Part shown: piece by piece, positions 34,430 to 44,266 of the stretch
Layout of the letters: each line of letters opens with the position of its first letter
How positions within the stretch are numbered: the stretch's first letter is position 1
NCBI GenBank assembly: GCA_001051155.2
Contig: JYIP02000005.1
Coordinates: forward strand, 682,001 to 746,000
Source of the DNA: Chrysoporthe austroafricana
Lineage: Eukaryota; Ascomycota; Sordariomycetes; Diaporthales; Cryphonectriaceae
DNA: 64,000 nt
Reading direction: 5' to 3'
The notes under the pieces: generated by a model
The model's input: the letters and a program-made list of their open reading frames with translations, nothing else
What the model was told of the DNA's origin: nothing
The model's database searches: none
Position numbers and translations under genes: made by a program

Positions 34430-34735
34430 GGGAAAGAAAAAAGAACACACAAATGGAAAACGAAAAAGGGCAGAAATTAATGGAGGAGGATAAATTTCAT
34501 CAGTGCCGACATGAATTCGAACTCGGTCCCTTTGCCCAGAGTCGGAAGAATTCAAGCTCTTCAATGGCTGGGATAGTTCCTGAACAACGGTGGCATTCAC
34601 GTCGCAGTATTCCCCTCGGGCCAAAGCGCCCCTTGCGTGTCGGGTGAAATACTCTGGTAACTTTTCATCTATATAGCCAGTATGACCCCACTTTCCCCAA
34701 CTAATATATTACGTAAGCGATTGGCCATTAATTGC
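34430..34735 (-). repeat. Dispersed SINE-like repeat, copy 1
   Basis: About 300 bp here is clearly similar to 41680-41960, with shared blocks such as GAATTCGAACTCGGTCCC, GTCGGAAGAATTC, CTTCAATGGCTGG and, further right, a conserved block around CGTAAGCGA. Read on the minus strand it has a box-B-like Pol III motif (GAGTTCGAATTC, 34524-34513), an upstream box-A-like TGGCCCGAGGGG (34623-34612) and a T-rich downstream stretch. This fits a tRNA-related SINE, but the A-B spacing (about 87 nt) is longer than in most tRNAs and no intact cloverleaf was drawn. Confidence 0.55.
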
Positions 34736-35446
34736 AGCTAGCAGCCTCATACAGGTTTTACGAAAATAATCTGCAACTACAGATTTAGTAGAGAAGTCGC
34801 TGTTGTGGCTGCCGTATTTGGCTTGGCTGGCGCGCCGTGCCATTTTCGGGCCTCTTAACAGCGAACGGCGCTGATACTGCTAGGTATTTGGTACGTCTTA
34901 CTACCTGAGCCCGTCCAAAAGTGCCGCCCCTACTATGCTCTAGGCTCTGACAGCGTCATTTTCCAAAAGTATGCAAATTTAGAATGCACTACAATCTGGT
35001 ACTTAATCTTGTCCTCCAGCTCTGTTCGATATAAGATGACAGCTCCTCTCCTTGCTCCTTGCTCTCAGCTTGTAGAACCTTTCCGCCAGAGTCAGCCCTT
35101 GATACTAAGCATTATTCTTATAGCATTGTATCGCCCCTCTCAGTTGCTTGCAAATAACAGCCAGTTTTACCATAGAGACTTCATTTAGCGCTTTATGCAG
35201 CAAGAAGCTGTAATACAGATTACAAAACGTCCAAGATTCCTTATACCTGTACAGCATGCAGCTCTTTACAAGCAGCTCAAGAAAATTCATTTCTTAATGC
35301 CTGAATATGCTGATAATACCAAGATTAATATTGTTGTCATTTTACGAAGACCGAAGAAGTAGGGAAGCTGTTACTTATTCTATCCTATCAGAAATATCGC
35401 TAACTAGCATGAAGATATTGCGAATATGCCAAGTTGGGAAGAGAAC
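34736..35446. other. AT-rich intergenic stretch, no gene recognised
   Basis: This stretch lies between the SINE-like copy and the reverse-transcriptase relic. Only short interrupted frames are present. It is probably decayed repeat sequence, but I could not assign it to a family. Confidence 0.4.
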
Positions 35447-35670
35447 TAGCGAGAGTGGCGAGCCTTGAGGGGTCCCACAGCTGACGCGCTGGACCAGGCC
35501 GGTGTATCCATCCAAGCGGACCCTGATGTGCCTCCGGCTGAGAAAATGTTGTATGAAGCGTAGTAGCTGTACCGGCCAGCCCTGAGTACGCACCCGTGCG
35601 AACAGTCGTCGCGGTAGAAGCGCGTCGAATGCACCCTGGACATCCATGGTCACCGTCGATGCCTCTTAAT
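35447..35670 (-). pseudogene. Non-LTR retrotransposon reverse-transcriptase relic
   Basis: About 70 codons on the minus strand read as part of a LINE-type reverse transcriptase. The palm motif A is present (TMDVQGAFDALL, with its catalytic Asp), followed by the region up to the conserved CGTPQGSPLS. Homology stops right after SLVLF. The YADD motif C, the thumb, endonuclease and ORF1 are all missing. The fragment is therefore dead and was probably left by truncation or deletion. The motif spacing resembles the I/Tad group common in fungi. It begins about 110 bp after the stop codon of the Helo-like pseudogene. Confidence 0.8.
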
Positions 35671-36381
35671 TACTTGAAACAGTGTTCTTGAGGGATTATA
35701 TTTTGTACCGACACTATTCTATATTCCGTCCTGTAGCTTCGGTTTCAAATGAGCTGCTCTAGCAGAGCAATACATTGACGGCTTTATTTCCTGCTGGATG
35801 GTTGCTGAGGCGGCGACATATTTTCTGGCAGTTTGGGAACGAGCCTATAACCTCGTCCATACTGGCCCTTGTATTCGGCAGTCGGCTGGCTGTCCAGATC
35901 CTCGTCGTTGCGAGATGTAGTGGAGTGGTGCGAAGTGCTCGTTTCGTCGCCGACTTTCTGAATCTTAAGCACGGCTATGTCCTTCGAAATCTGTTGCACC
36001 GTGACCTCGCCGAGGTGGCCACCGATCTGTCTCGTTCTCCACCCTAGACCTTGATTCTTGCCATGTATGTTATTCCCATCTGTCGAAACCATGAACCGCA
36101 ACGCGTCGCCAGTAGCGTAGTTCTCGATGACGCTAATATTCTCCCTTACGCTAGTCTCTGCCTGGCGACAGATTCCCATGCTTTGATGAACAGTCTGCCA
36201 TTCTTCCCGAAGTCTCGCAATATCAGCGATTTCATTCTCAGAAGCTTTTTCCGTTCTTGCATTGCGGCCCCAACCGGTCCATGCACTGGCTCATGAGAGA
36301 TTCCAGCTTGGCGGCAGTGATGGCAAGGCTATTCTTACAGTCCTCCAGACCTTGGTTGGTTATCCTCTCAGACAGGTTGTC

Positions 36382-36680
36382 TGTTACACAAACACCCAAG
36401 GGAGGTTGTCAGTGCGTTAGGTTCCGAGCCTCGCGAGCTACGCGCCGTTGGGCATCCTCAGGCCCACCCAACGGCATAAGAAGGAAGCCAATCGCATACA
36501 GGAGGGGCTGTGCAGCGGAGGCCTAGGGCATCAGCCTGGGTCCGTCGTTCTATAAGTACGACGGGAGGGACTATTAGGACCAAGGAAGAACCTGGCTCCT
36601 CAAGCCTTCCTTAGACCCCTTAGCAATTATCGTTAAATAAAGACAGACCCTTCCAAGCCCTCACATGAGCCCTTGTAACA
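36382..36680 (-). mobile_element. Solo LTR-like element, 299 bp
   Basis: The ends are TGTTACA and TGTAACA, the TG...CA form of LTRs. Flanks are TTGTC on the left and TTGCC on the right, a 5-bp target duplication with one C/T difference. Two perfect hairpin-forming inverted repeats lie inside, at 36444-36475 (9-bp arms) and 36542-36564 (7-bp arms). It is related to the 120-bp element at 37494 but lies in the opposite orientation and is longer. It has no coding capacity. A MITE is the alternative reading; the 5-bp duplication and TG/CA ends favour an LTR. Confidence 0.8.
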
Positions 36681-37493
36681 TTGCCCGAGTCTTGGGACTT
36701 GGAGGCGCTCTCATCGCTCCTCATCGTAATTTGGATCTGGCTGATATGGTGGGATAATTGGACACAGATCTGGAGACACTTTTGGATGCTGAGCTGCTCG
36801 TCTTTGATGCGCCGCAGCTCTAGAGCATCAGCCTCAGAAGTCTCCGTCGCTGTTCGACCAATTGCGTCTTCAAGCTTCTCGTCGATGCTGGCAAGACGTT
36901 CCTCCACGTCCTGCTTAGCAGTACGAATGAGTGTCTCACAGGTTTCGAGGCTCTCGAGAGTACCTGTGGATTTGCGACTAGTAGCATCTCGGAGTCAATA
37001 GAGGCTATGTGCGTAAACGATGTTGCGAGAACAGGGGTTACCAACAGGTTCGCATGGGCGAGGGCAGCACAGATAGTCAGCTTGTACCCAGCTATAAGCC
37101 GTCTGAACTCGTCGATGTTGTCGCCTCTGTATCTGAGAGTAGCCCAGCTCCGAAAGCTCGTTCGACCGCCGCTGGACCGCACTTGATGACGCGGCAATTT
37201 CTTCTCGAATTTCTGCAAGATTTTCCGCATTCTAGAAGAGGAAGCTTGAGCGGAGAGAGATCTACGTCGGGGGCGGCGTCAGGTGCGGCATCAGGTGCGG
37301 CGTTAGGTGCGGCATCGACAGTCTCCTGGAGGGGGCGTATGATCCCGTTTAACGCCGCGAGCTCTTGTATGGGTTCTTGTACGCGCGACAGGTAGGTCTG
37401 GAAGCTTTCGATTGTCTTGTAAAGAGAAAGGCTTGAATCGAAAGCAAAGACGACAAGAGTCAATAGACCAGAGGCTAATCCTATAGTCTCAGC

Positions 37494-37613
37494 TGTTACA
37501 AGGGCAGGTTTCTGGGCTTGGAAGGGGTCTTCATTTAATGATAACTGTTAAGGTGTTCTAAGGAGTGCTGAAGAACCAGGTCCATCCTTGAACCCTTAGG
37601 TGTCCGTGTAACA
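37494..37613 (+). mobile_element. Solo LTR-like element, internally deleted, 120 bp
   Basis: It starts TGTTACAAGGGC and ends GTGTCCGTGTAACA. Both flanks are TCAGC, a perfect 5-bp target-site duplication. The first roughly 100 bp and the last 20 bp match the ends of the 299-bp element in inverse orientation, so this copy lacks about 180 bp of the middle, including both hairpins. It sits 6 codon-bases past the ATG of the Helo-like pseudogene. Confidence 0.85.
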
Positions 37614-38021
37614 TCAGCCATGTTGTGCGGTTGTAGAGTCACGATGGGTGTCCCTTGTAACGATTCCTGGAATGAGGGGGGAGGGGCATTTTATCAGGCT
37701 GTGGATTTATGAGGGGCGCCATCCTTAAGCGCCTAGATTCTGACTCGACGGTTCGAGCATCTACTTAGTATCTCATTGGCCCAAGAGTGCTAAACTACTA
37801 CAGTCTCCACCGATGTTTGGAGCTACACCAGCATACGGCGCCAGATAAACCAACCAGAGTCTGGAATGCGGGCAATAGCAGTTGGCGCCAAAGAAACCAA
37901 TCAAAGTCATTTAGGCCGGAACGCGGGGAACTCGCACTCGAAGGACCGGTCTACTTAAACCCCGCAATGAAGAACTACCCAACCATTCACCGAGTTGAAC
38001 TTGTAGCTTTATGTTTTCAAC

Positions 38022-39372
38022 ATGGCTGATCCTCTGAGCATTGGTGTGTCGGTGCTAGCTATTGTTACGGCGGCCATTCAGTCCACCACATCGCTTTGTG
38101 CGGTCGTGCAACGTTACAAAAATCGCGACAAGACGCTAGGCAAGCTCTACGATGAGCTCAGCGATCTCATCAAGATTCTCAGCTCATTAAAGGAAGCTAT
38201 CGATTGCGACACCCCAATACTGACGCTTCTGAAGGGTCCCATTAGTCGATGCAGCCAAGTATGTCACGACTTCGAGGACGCCATGGAAAGATTCGGCGGC
38301 GGAAAGTCGAAGACTGGGCTCAGAGATTGGGCCAAGATGGAATTCATGAGAAGTGACATCAATGGCTTCATAGACACTCTCGCAGGTTACAAGTCCACAA
38401 TCACGGTCGGCCTAGGCACGATTACTATGTAAGCCATCGATTCGACCCATGTAAGGCTTTGACTTATCAATTTGTAGGCAGCACTCCAAAGTCACCAACG
38501 AACTTCTCGAGCGATATAGCGAGATGATCCAAGATACCGCCTACAATCTCGAGATCCACCTTCAACGCATCGATGAGAAACTGGCGGGCCTTGGAACAAG
38601 CAGCACAGATGGCTCACAGACAACCACCGATTTGCAAGACGAAAAAGCAGTAACCAAGCAATGTCTTCACATTTGTCAAGACGCCATGTCTTACATCGAG
38701 GCTTTACAAGAACAGCAGCCATCTTTGCTCCCAAGGGCCAACGTGCAAGCAGATACTGTGCAAGCCCAGTTTGAGGCGCAGCGCATGACAAGCCAAACGT
38801 TCAACGAATATCGGGACAAGTTCGTGGAAACCATCGGACGACTGCAACACCGGCTAAATAGCATCGTTGGGGATGAGGGATCTGACAACGACCGCCAGAG
38901 ATCACGACTGCTGGAAGATATCAATATCTCACAGCAGTGTTTGGAAGTATGTAAACAGGCATCTGATCAGGTGTCTCGTCAAAAGATACACACTGTTGGG
39001 GAGGTCCTTGCGGAGGACGACACCGACCAGGTTGTGATCACTACTCTCGCGGACCTCTTTGATGTTCGAAAGGTGATGGCTAAGAACAGATCAGCGCAGC
39101 TGGTTGGCTCGATGACGGATGAAAGCCTTCAGAAGCTGTCGAAAGATCGCTATAGCAGCCGCTTTGGTGCTATGAATGGCGACTTTGGGCGTGTGCAAGT
39201 CAATCAACCTGCCTCCTCAAGTTTTGGAAACTCAGGCAACAGCACCGGAAGCAGCACGAGAAGTCCAGATCAGGCAAGGAAAGACAAGCAAGCGGATTCG
39301 GACAGAAGATATAACAAGCCATCTGCTAATGATATGAGAAGGCGGACTACTGAAGATGAAAAAGTCTGTTAG
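38022..39372 (+). CDS. Helo-like fungal N-terminal domain protein (intact)
   Basis: Two exons, 38022-38428 and 38478-39372, are joined across a 49-nt intron (GTAAGC...TGTAG), giving 433 residues. The start MADPLSIGVSVLAIVTAAIQ is the hydrophobic first helix usual for Helo-like fungal N-terminal domains. TGLRDWAKMEFMRSDINGF and AGYKSTITVGLGTI match the same positions in the broken neighbour. Two coiled-coil/helical blocks follow, each with a conserved Cys pattern (KQCLHICQDAMSY and QQCLEVCKQASDQ). No NACHT, NB-ARC or repeat domain follows, so this is a free-standing form. The last 70 residues are Ser/Gly/Asn/Lys-rich. It may act in cell-death signalling or non-self response, but that rests on the domain family only. 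Confidence 0.82.
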
Positions 39373-39738
39373 CTAGTTTTTTATGCTATCTTTTCTGCGA
39401 TCTTTTTGACGATATAAATAAAAGTTTTCTGCTTATAAAACTCTAAACATAACTTTTCAATTTAAGCACACCTTGAAAGTTGTTATCCCGCACTTGAAAA
39501 GAGCAAAACTATATTTGACTATCCTCTACTAAGAGCAGCCTATTTCTTTATTTTGCGTCATTCTTTCATTTGTAACAGTGCTTATATAGTTTAGAAAAGA
39601 GTTAAGCCCATTAAATGTGGTGTTCTTCAAACTAGATTTATGTCACTCTGCTCTGCAAATAGGGCGCGGTATTGTGAGAGCAGAAAACCCAGTAGCAATC
39701 TTATTACCAGAAGAGTGTAATTTAACGTTACCAAATAC
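39373..39738. other. AT-rich spacer, nothing recognised
   Basis: This spacer holds the 3' region of the Helo-like gene and then AT-rich DNA. No gene or clear repeat family is recognised. Confidence 0.4.
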
Positions 39739-40058
39739 TGTCAGGACGTGTTGATGTTGAATATTGACAAGGCTCTCAGGCACCCTCTCTGGCTCCCTGG
39801 TCTGCTAACCTCCAGATCGCCATCACGGTTTCCTATTTAGGAAACCGCGCTGGCCTCTGAAAAGGAAAGATCGATGCCCAACAAACTCTATCGGTCGAAA
39901 GGAAAGGCAAATGGGCCAGGGGAAAAGATAAGCGGTATTTCCAGACCCTCAGAGGGCCAGAGGGCCCTCTATATAAGGGCGGCTTTCTTCCAGATAGTTC
40001 AGTTCGTCAAGCTTCAATATACACTCGTTCGTTCCCTATAAAACAACAGTTGATTACA
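39739..40058 (+). mobile_element. Putative degenerate LTR (single copy)
   Basis: This 320-bp segment begins TGTCAGGACG and ends TGATTACA (TG...CA). It contains a TATA box (CTATATAAGG, near 39970) about 90 bp before the right end, the layout of a retrotransposon promoter LTR. The flanks do not match, so it is not a simple solo LTR; it may be the left LTR of a decayed element. No second LTR or polyprotein was found. It is unrelated by eye to the TGTTACA elements. Confidence 0.4.
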
Positions 40059-41679
40059 CCAGCTCGAAGAGCAGTCCTCCATACCTTTTGGTTCAGAGGA
40101 CAGATATACCAACAGGGAAATGACATTGGCCACTATATGAGTCTATGCTAAGTAGTCAAAATGACAAGATGCACTACAAATATATAGCCGTGAAGCATAG
40201 TACTCGGTGTTACTAGAGGAATATTATTTCATATCCATTTGGCCCAAATCCTGAGAAATATTCTCTAGCAACAAACCAGTTACAACTGCTGCAGCTGGAG
40301 CCGAATTCGTTCCTGAACCACTACCAACAGCTTTTCTCGCTCTCAAGATCTGCCGACAAGATTATGATTCGCAGTGAAGCTCCAGTGCTACCGAGAGCAA
40401 TCAGATAAAAGACTGAGCCAAATCCACCCAGATATCCTCAGGCGCTCAGTAGAACAGATTACCTGCTCGGCAATATTAACAACAAGGCAACAGCCTAGTT
40501 TGCCTATCTCATATATGCTACCGTCTTGTCTCACTGGTCAGGATCCCAGCTCGTATCTGCCTTACGGTAGGCCTGGTCAGGCATAGATCGCTGATCACAA
40601 GCTGATTCCCATACAGCACCTGCCGAGGCCACATTATCTCCAGAACTAACTGGTCCTTTCTCATGCCATCTTTAGCCAGATCAGTTCCCCCTCCCTGGAC
40701 TGCTCGAGACGGAGATTTGCCCAGCTGATATCTTGTAGTCCCTAGACCCAAGTCTCCCACAGGGAGCAGCACTAGCAATCGGTCCGATTGCAAGCAGAGA
40801 GGCGTCCAAGCTGTAGATATAGGGAGAAAGGGGGCGGATATCAGGCACCCAAGGACAGGGCTCTTATGCTCGCTCTGCTGGAACGATAATAGCTGTTAGC
40901 ACTAGCAAGCGATGCATAGAGGCCGCATAATCCATAAGAGCAGATACGAAATCGGACTTGCAGACGAAAGAAAGCTGCGTATCAGGTAGATAGACCTGTT
41001 TAAGATGCCAATTTCAGGCTCGCGGCTAACAGTATACCCAGCCAGCAGGCGAGAAGATCCTGGACAGGGTGCATCATGCAAGAGAGGACGACCATTGTCG
41101 CTAGCGCGAGCGCAGGTTCACGCCCTGTTCAACTGCAGTATTCTCGCGACAGGTCATCATAGACAGGCTATGCAGTTTTCGCTGCGGGTCCAGATGGCGG
41201 GCCCTAGAACAGGAAGCCTTACAGACAGAGAGTGAGTGGTTGAGTAGGTGGAAGGTTCTAGCGGAGACGGAGAGCAAAGAGGGACAAACGGGAATATGGC
41301 AGTAGCGAGGAGCGTCTCTTAAAGGCTCGTAGAAAGGAGCAGCTTGAATCGGCAGTCGAACAGGATGCGTTGAGAAGGAAGAGGCCGAGGCAAGAGCGTA
41401 GGGAGATGAAGTAAGCGCGACGCGGATGGGGGAGGGGGAAGACACAAGAATGGGGGAAGGGAGAAGAGGGGAACTGGCAGATCTAGGTCCTAGAACAAAC
41501 CTGACAAGCCCGGTGACATCGAAGACGAGAAGAGAGAGGATGAAGTCCAGAGTACAAGAGGGGGACGGGCGAGGACAGCCTTAATTATGCTGCGGCGCGG
41601 GGGCCGCCTGATCGGGCAGTATGCAGCGAGTTCTCAATTTCAAAATACTTATCTGCAGCAGTACAAAGAGGGGAAAAAG
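40059..41679. other. Gene-poor repeat-island DNA
   Basis: Only short broken frames occur on both strands and no domain is recognised. The phrase AGCACTAGCAA recurs near 40768 and 40908. It may be decayed retroelement interior beyond the putative LTR, but I cannot show this. Confidence 0.35.
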
Positions 41680-41960
41680 TAAATATAAAACGAAAAAAGC
41701 AAAAGTTAAAAAGAGATAAAGGAGGAGGAGAATGGTTTCAACGAGTGCCGGCCCGAATTCGAACTCGGTCCCTGTCCCAGTGTCGGAAGAATTCAGAATC
41801 TTCAATGGCTGGTGAACAACGGAAACAATCACGCTGCAGTATTTCCCTGAGCCAACGCGCCCTCTATAGGCCGGCAAAATCCGTTAGTGACTTCTTGTCT
41901 ATATAGCTTACCTCACTTTTCCTAGCTATGATATTCCGTAAGCGACTAGCCATTGAGTCG
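41680..41960 (-). repeat. Dispersed SINE-like repeat, copy 2
   Basis: This is the second copy of the repeat at 34430-34735, diverged but alignable along its length. The minus-strand box-B-like motif is the same (GAGTTCGAATTC, 41766-41755), and the box-A-like motif is TGGCTCAGGGA (41854-41844). The T-rich part on the minus strand is longer here (TTTTTAACTTTTGCTTTTTT). The two copies are about 7 kb apart in the same orientation. Confidence 0.6.
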
Positions 41961-42179
41961 ACCCCGCTGCACTTCATGAAGACAGTAGCTGTTGTTCCGA
42001 TACAACAGGATCCTTTGAAAACTAACGAAATGACAGAATAATAAACTATAATGTTAGTATTTCTGTAATGGGCAGTGCAGAGCCATAGTGTTATAAAAGA
42101 CACCCCCCCTCCTCAAATTCGGGCTAAGTAGAGCGACATTGGATCGCAGCCCCCTCTACATTCGAAGTGGGAGGCATAT

Positions 42180-42385
42180 AGCCTTCTCTTCTTTTCAATT
42201 CACTTCTAACCAGATACGAAGGATCGTCAGAATATCGATTTGCAGTCTTGAGTTTGGAACCTCCCTGAGTCAAATCTAGACTAGGCAATAGAGCCTTTCG
42301 TTCCTATTTTACAACGGTAGTAATCACGTCATAGTATTTCTCTAAACCATCGACTCCTCCTAGGCCTCTGGTTGAATATGTTTAA
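42180..42385 (-). repeat. Probable third, strongly decayed SINE-like copy
   Basis: A segment near 42308-42370 (ACAACGGTAGTAATCACGTC and the following AGTATTTCTCTAAACCA) matches the corresponding part of the other two copies. The box-B area has lost its TTCGA core. Boundaries are approximate. Confidence 0.4.
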
Positions 42386-43286
42386 GATGCCTTGATAGTC
42401 TTTGAACATAGAGCCAACGTTGTCCCTTTGTTCTGATCTGTCAGACCAACATTATGGCTGCCATCAAGGCTTTCTATCTATGCCAATCAGATTGACATGT
42501 TGCCGTCTTTCAATCTCAGAGTTGAAGCTTCTAGAGATTGAATTAACGTTTCATCTCAGAATTGCCTTCTTCACCATTAGCACACCTGTGTCTTGACCTT
42601 TCATTCCATTTTAGTAGAGTCAGAACCACCAGCTTCTCATGAGCGAAGCCTCGCTAACAAGACTCAAGTCGAGAACTGTAACTGTAACTCTAACTGATCC
42701 TTTTCAGTGCTGTGCCTGCTACAGTGGTCCAAAGCGTAGTCTATAGCGCAGGCAGAAGACTCAATGTTGCGCGAGGGGCGCAGTGTCGCCCTTACTTGTA
42801 GAAAGAAGACTCTGGGGGTCCTTGTGAGCGATGTGACAATGCTGATATAACAGAACAGGACCCCGTTACGGCGGCTTGTCCAGCATTTTCAACTTCATCT
42901 CACCACCACCTCATCCACTAGCCCACTAGGTACGTCCAGCTGAATTCTTGATTTGTTCTTCTTTCCTAACAGTGTGTCGTGGGGCTGGAGCGCTGCTCTC
43001 CTTCGTACCGGTCTCGAAAGGCACAGTGCCAGTTACTTCTGTCTCATTCACTCCCCAACGTCTGGACCACGATTCCAGGTGAAAGCTCACACTGTGCCTC
43101 TTCACTCAAAGTAGGGTCTTTCGCAGGTGAAAAGTGGGTCCTATCGATATAGCCAGCGAAAGTGCACCTCCAATTATATATAACCTGAACCCTCCGCCTC
43201 GCCCACTCGTAAACGACCGAACCACCTTTTCTCTCCACGACAACAACTTCGAGGGACGTAGCTACAGAGCACATCAGCTGTGCAAG
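42386..43286. other. End of repeat island and upstream region
   Basis: No gene is recognised. A near-repeat CTGTAACTGTAACTCTAACTG lies near 42675-42697. The right half should contain the promoter of the gene at 43287. Confidence 0.4.
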
Positions 43287-44249
43287 ATGGCGCCCCCCAA
43301 GGTTAGTGACATCAACGACGGTCTAAACCTGGGGCCTGTGCACCGCCAGGCTCTCGACAAGGTCAAGGGAGTTCAGACCGCCGACCGCGACCGCATGCCT
43401 GCTGTCTTAGCTCGCAACTTCCTAGCGAGCTACACCTACAATGTCGGCGGCATGCTCCACGAGCGGCAGATTACCAACGGCGTGATTCTCTTTCAGTGCA
43501 TCAATTTCTTCTCCGAGTTCGTGCAGGACGACAGCATCGATGACCCTGAGTACTGTGAGCAGATCGTGAGTCTTCCAAGGTCTCATTCTCCTTAGACTCG
43601 AGTGTCGACAGCTAATGGCTAACCATTCACTACCTTCCTCCTAGTGGTTGCTCATCCGCAACGAGACTGGCATTGAGCTTGACGACGGTCAGGAGAAGCC
43701 CACGGCCCAGGGCACCAAGTCTCTTGTCGAGTACCTGCTCAAGATCCGTGGCCGCTGGGTTGAGAACAACAAACACATCACGTACCCTGACGGCCTTACC
43801 GTGGGCAATAAAGTCCTTCTCGATCTCCTTGACAAGCTCGAGTGGGAGATGTCTCAGGGCATCTCTCGATGTCAACTTCGATTTGGTGCGCGTACTGACG
43901 ACACCTTTGCCATTCGCTTGGCTACCCGCGTCACTAAGTGGCGCTCCAACCTCCTGAAGCGCTCTGATCTATTCAAGCACACCATCAGTGTCGCCTGCGA
44001 TATCGTGCCCCTCAACGAGCGTGACGATGGTACGTGTCACAAGTGCCAGAATATAATCCTAGCTTCAATCCAATGTGAAAAGCCACGACTGACCTCTAAT
44101 ACGTAGCTTTCTACTCTATGGCCGAGCGCTACGCTGATCGTTTCATGAAGCCTGCCCCAAAGAAGCACATCATCATCGGCAACACCCCTGGCAACCTCGG
44201 TCGGTATGCCGCTCAGGATGGTGATGGACCCAACACACAAAGCTACTAA
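43287..44249 (+). CDS. Unidentified protein, three exons; possible lost C-terminal tail
   Basis: I do not recognise the family. Exons 43287-43565, 43645-44029 and 44107-44249 join with GT-AG introns (79 and 77 nt) to 268 residues, starting MAPPKVSDINDGLNLG. It is rich in charged residues, with helical segments such as SLVEYLLKIRGRWVENNK and NKVLLDLLDKLEWEMSQ and no signal peptide or membrane span. The frame stops at TAA 44247-44249 inside GCTACTAAAGG. Just downstream, in another frame, 44267-44458 continues as a strong coiled coil ending in NPDKRRRI, as if it were the natural end of the protein. No GT-AG pair I can find links the two in frame, so a recent frameshift or a non-standard splice is possible. 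Function is unknown. Confidence 0.7.
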
Positions 44250-44266
44250 AGGCAATCGCTATCCAG

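Larger units (their letters stand above)
35784..37621 (-). pseudogene. Helo-like fungal N-terminal domain gene, disrupted by two LTR-like insertions
   Basis: This is a broken member of the Helo-like N-terminal (STAND-associated, Pfam PF17111-type) protein family, whose domains are linked to signalling and heterokaryon-type cell death. The ATG (37621) is followed by only GGCTGA before a 120-bp element. After it the frame resumes with ETIGLASGLLTLVVFAF, a typical family start. Later recognisable pieces are LSPLKLPLLECGKSC, TSFRSWATLRYRGDNIDEF, RRIKDEQLSIQKCLQIC and, beyond a second 299-bp element, RLREEWQTVHQS and ENYATGDALRFMVSTDG. The coding text joins smoothly across both elements if each is removed with one target copy. 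At least three frameshifts are also present (near 37222, and two near 36240-36270). Both insertions and frameshifts make a functional product very unlikely. The intact relative lies head-to-head about 400 bp away. Confidence 0.85.

Noticed and set aside
34513..34524. A real tRNA gene at the box-B-like motif
   Set aside because: The T-arm pairs poorly, A-B spacing is too long and no acceptor stem was found. A tRNA-derived repeat fits better.
36382..37613. A single transposon of about 1.2 kb with inverted ends carrying a Helo-like domain
   Set aside because: The inverted similarity at the two ends is explained better by two separate insertions. Each short element has its own TG/CA ends and its own 5-bp duplication, and the gene reads on outside both.
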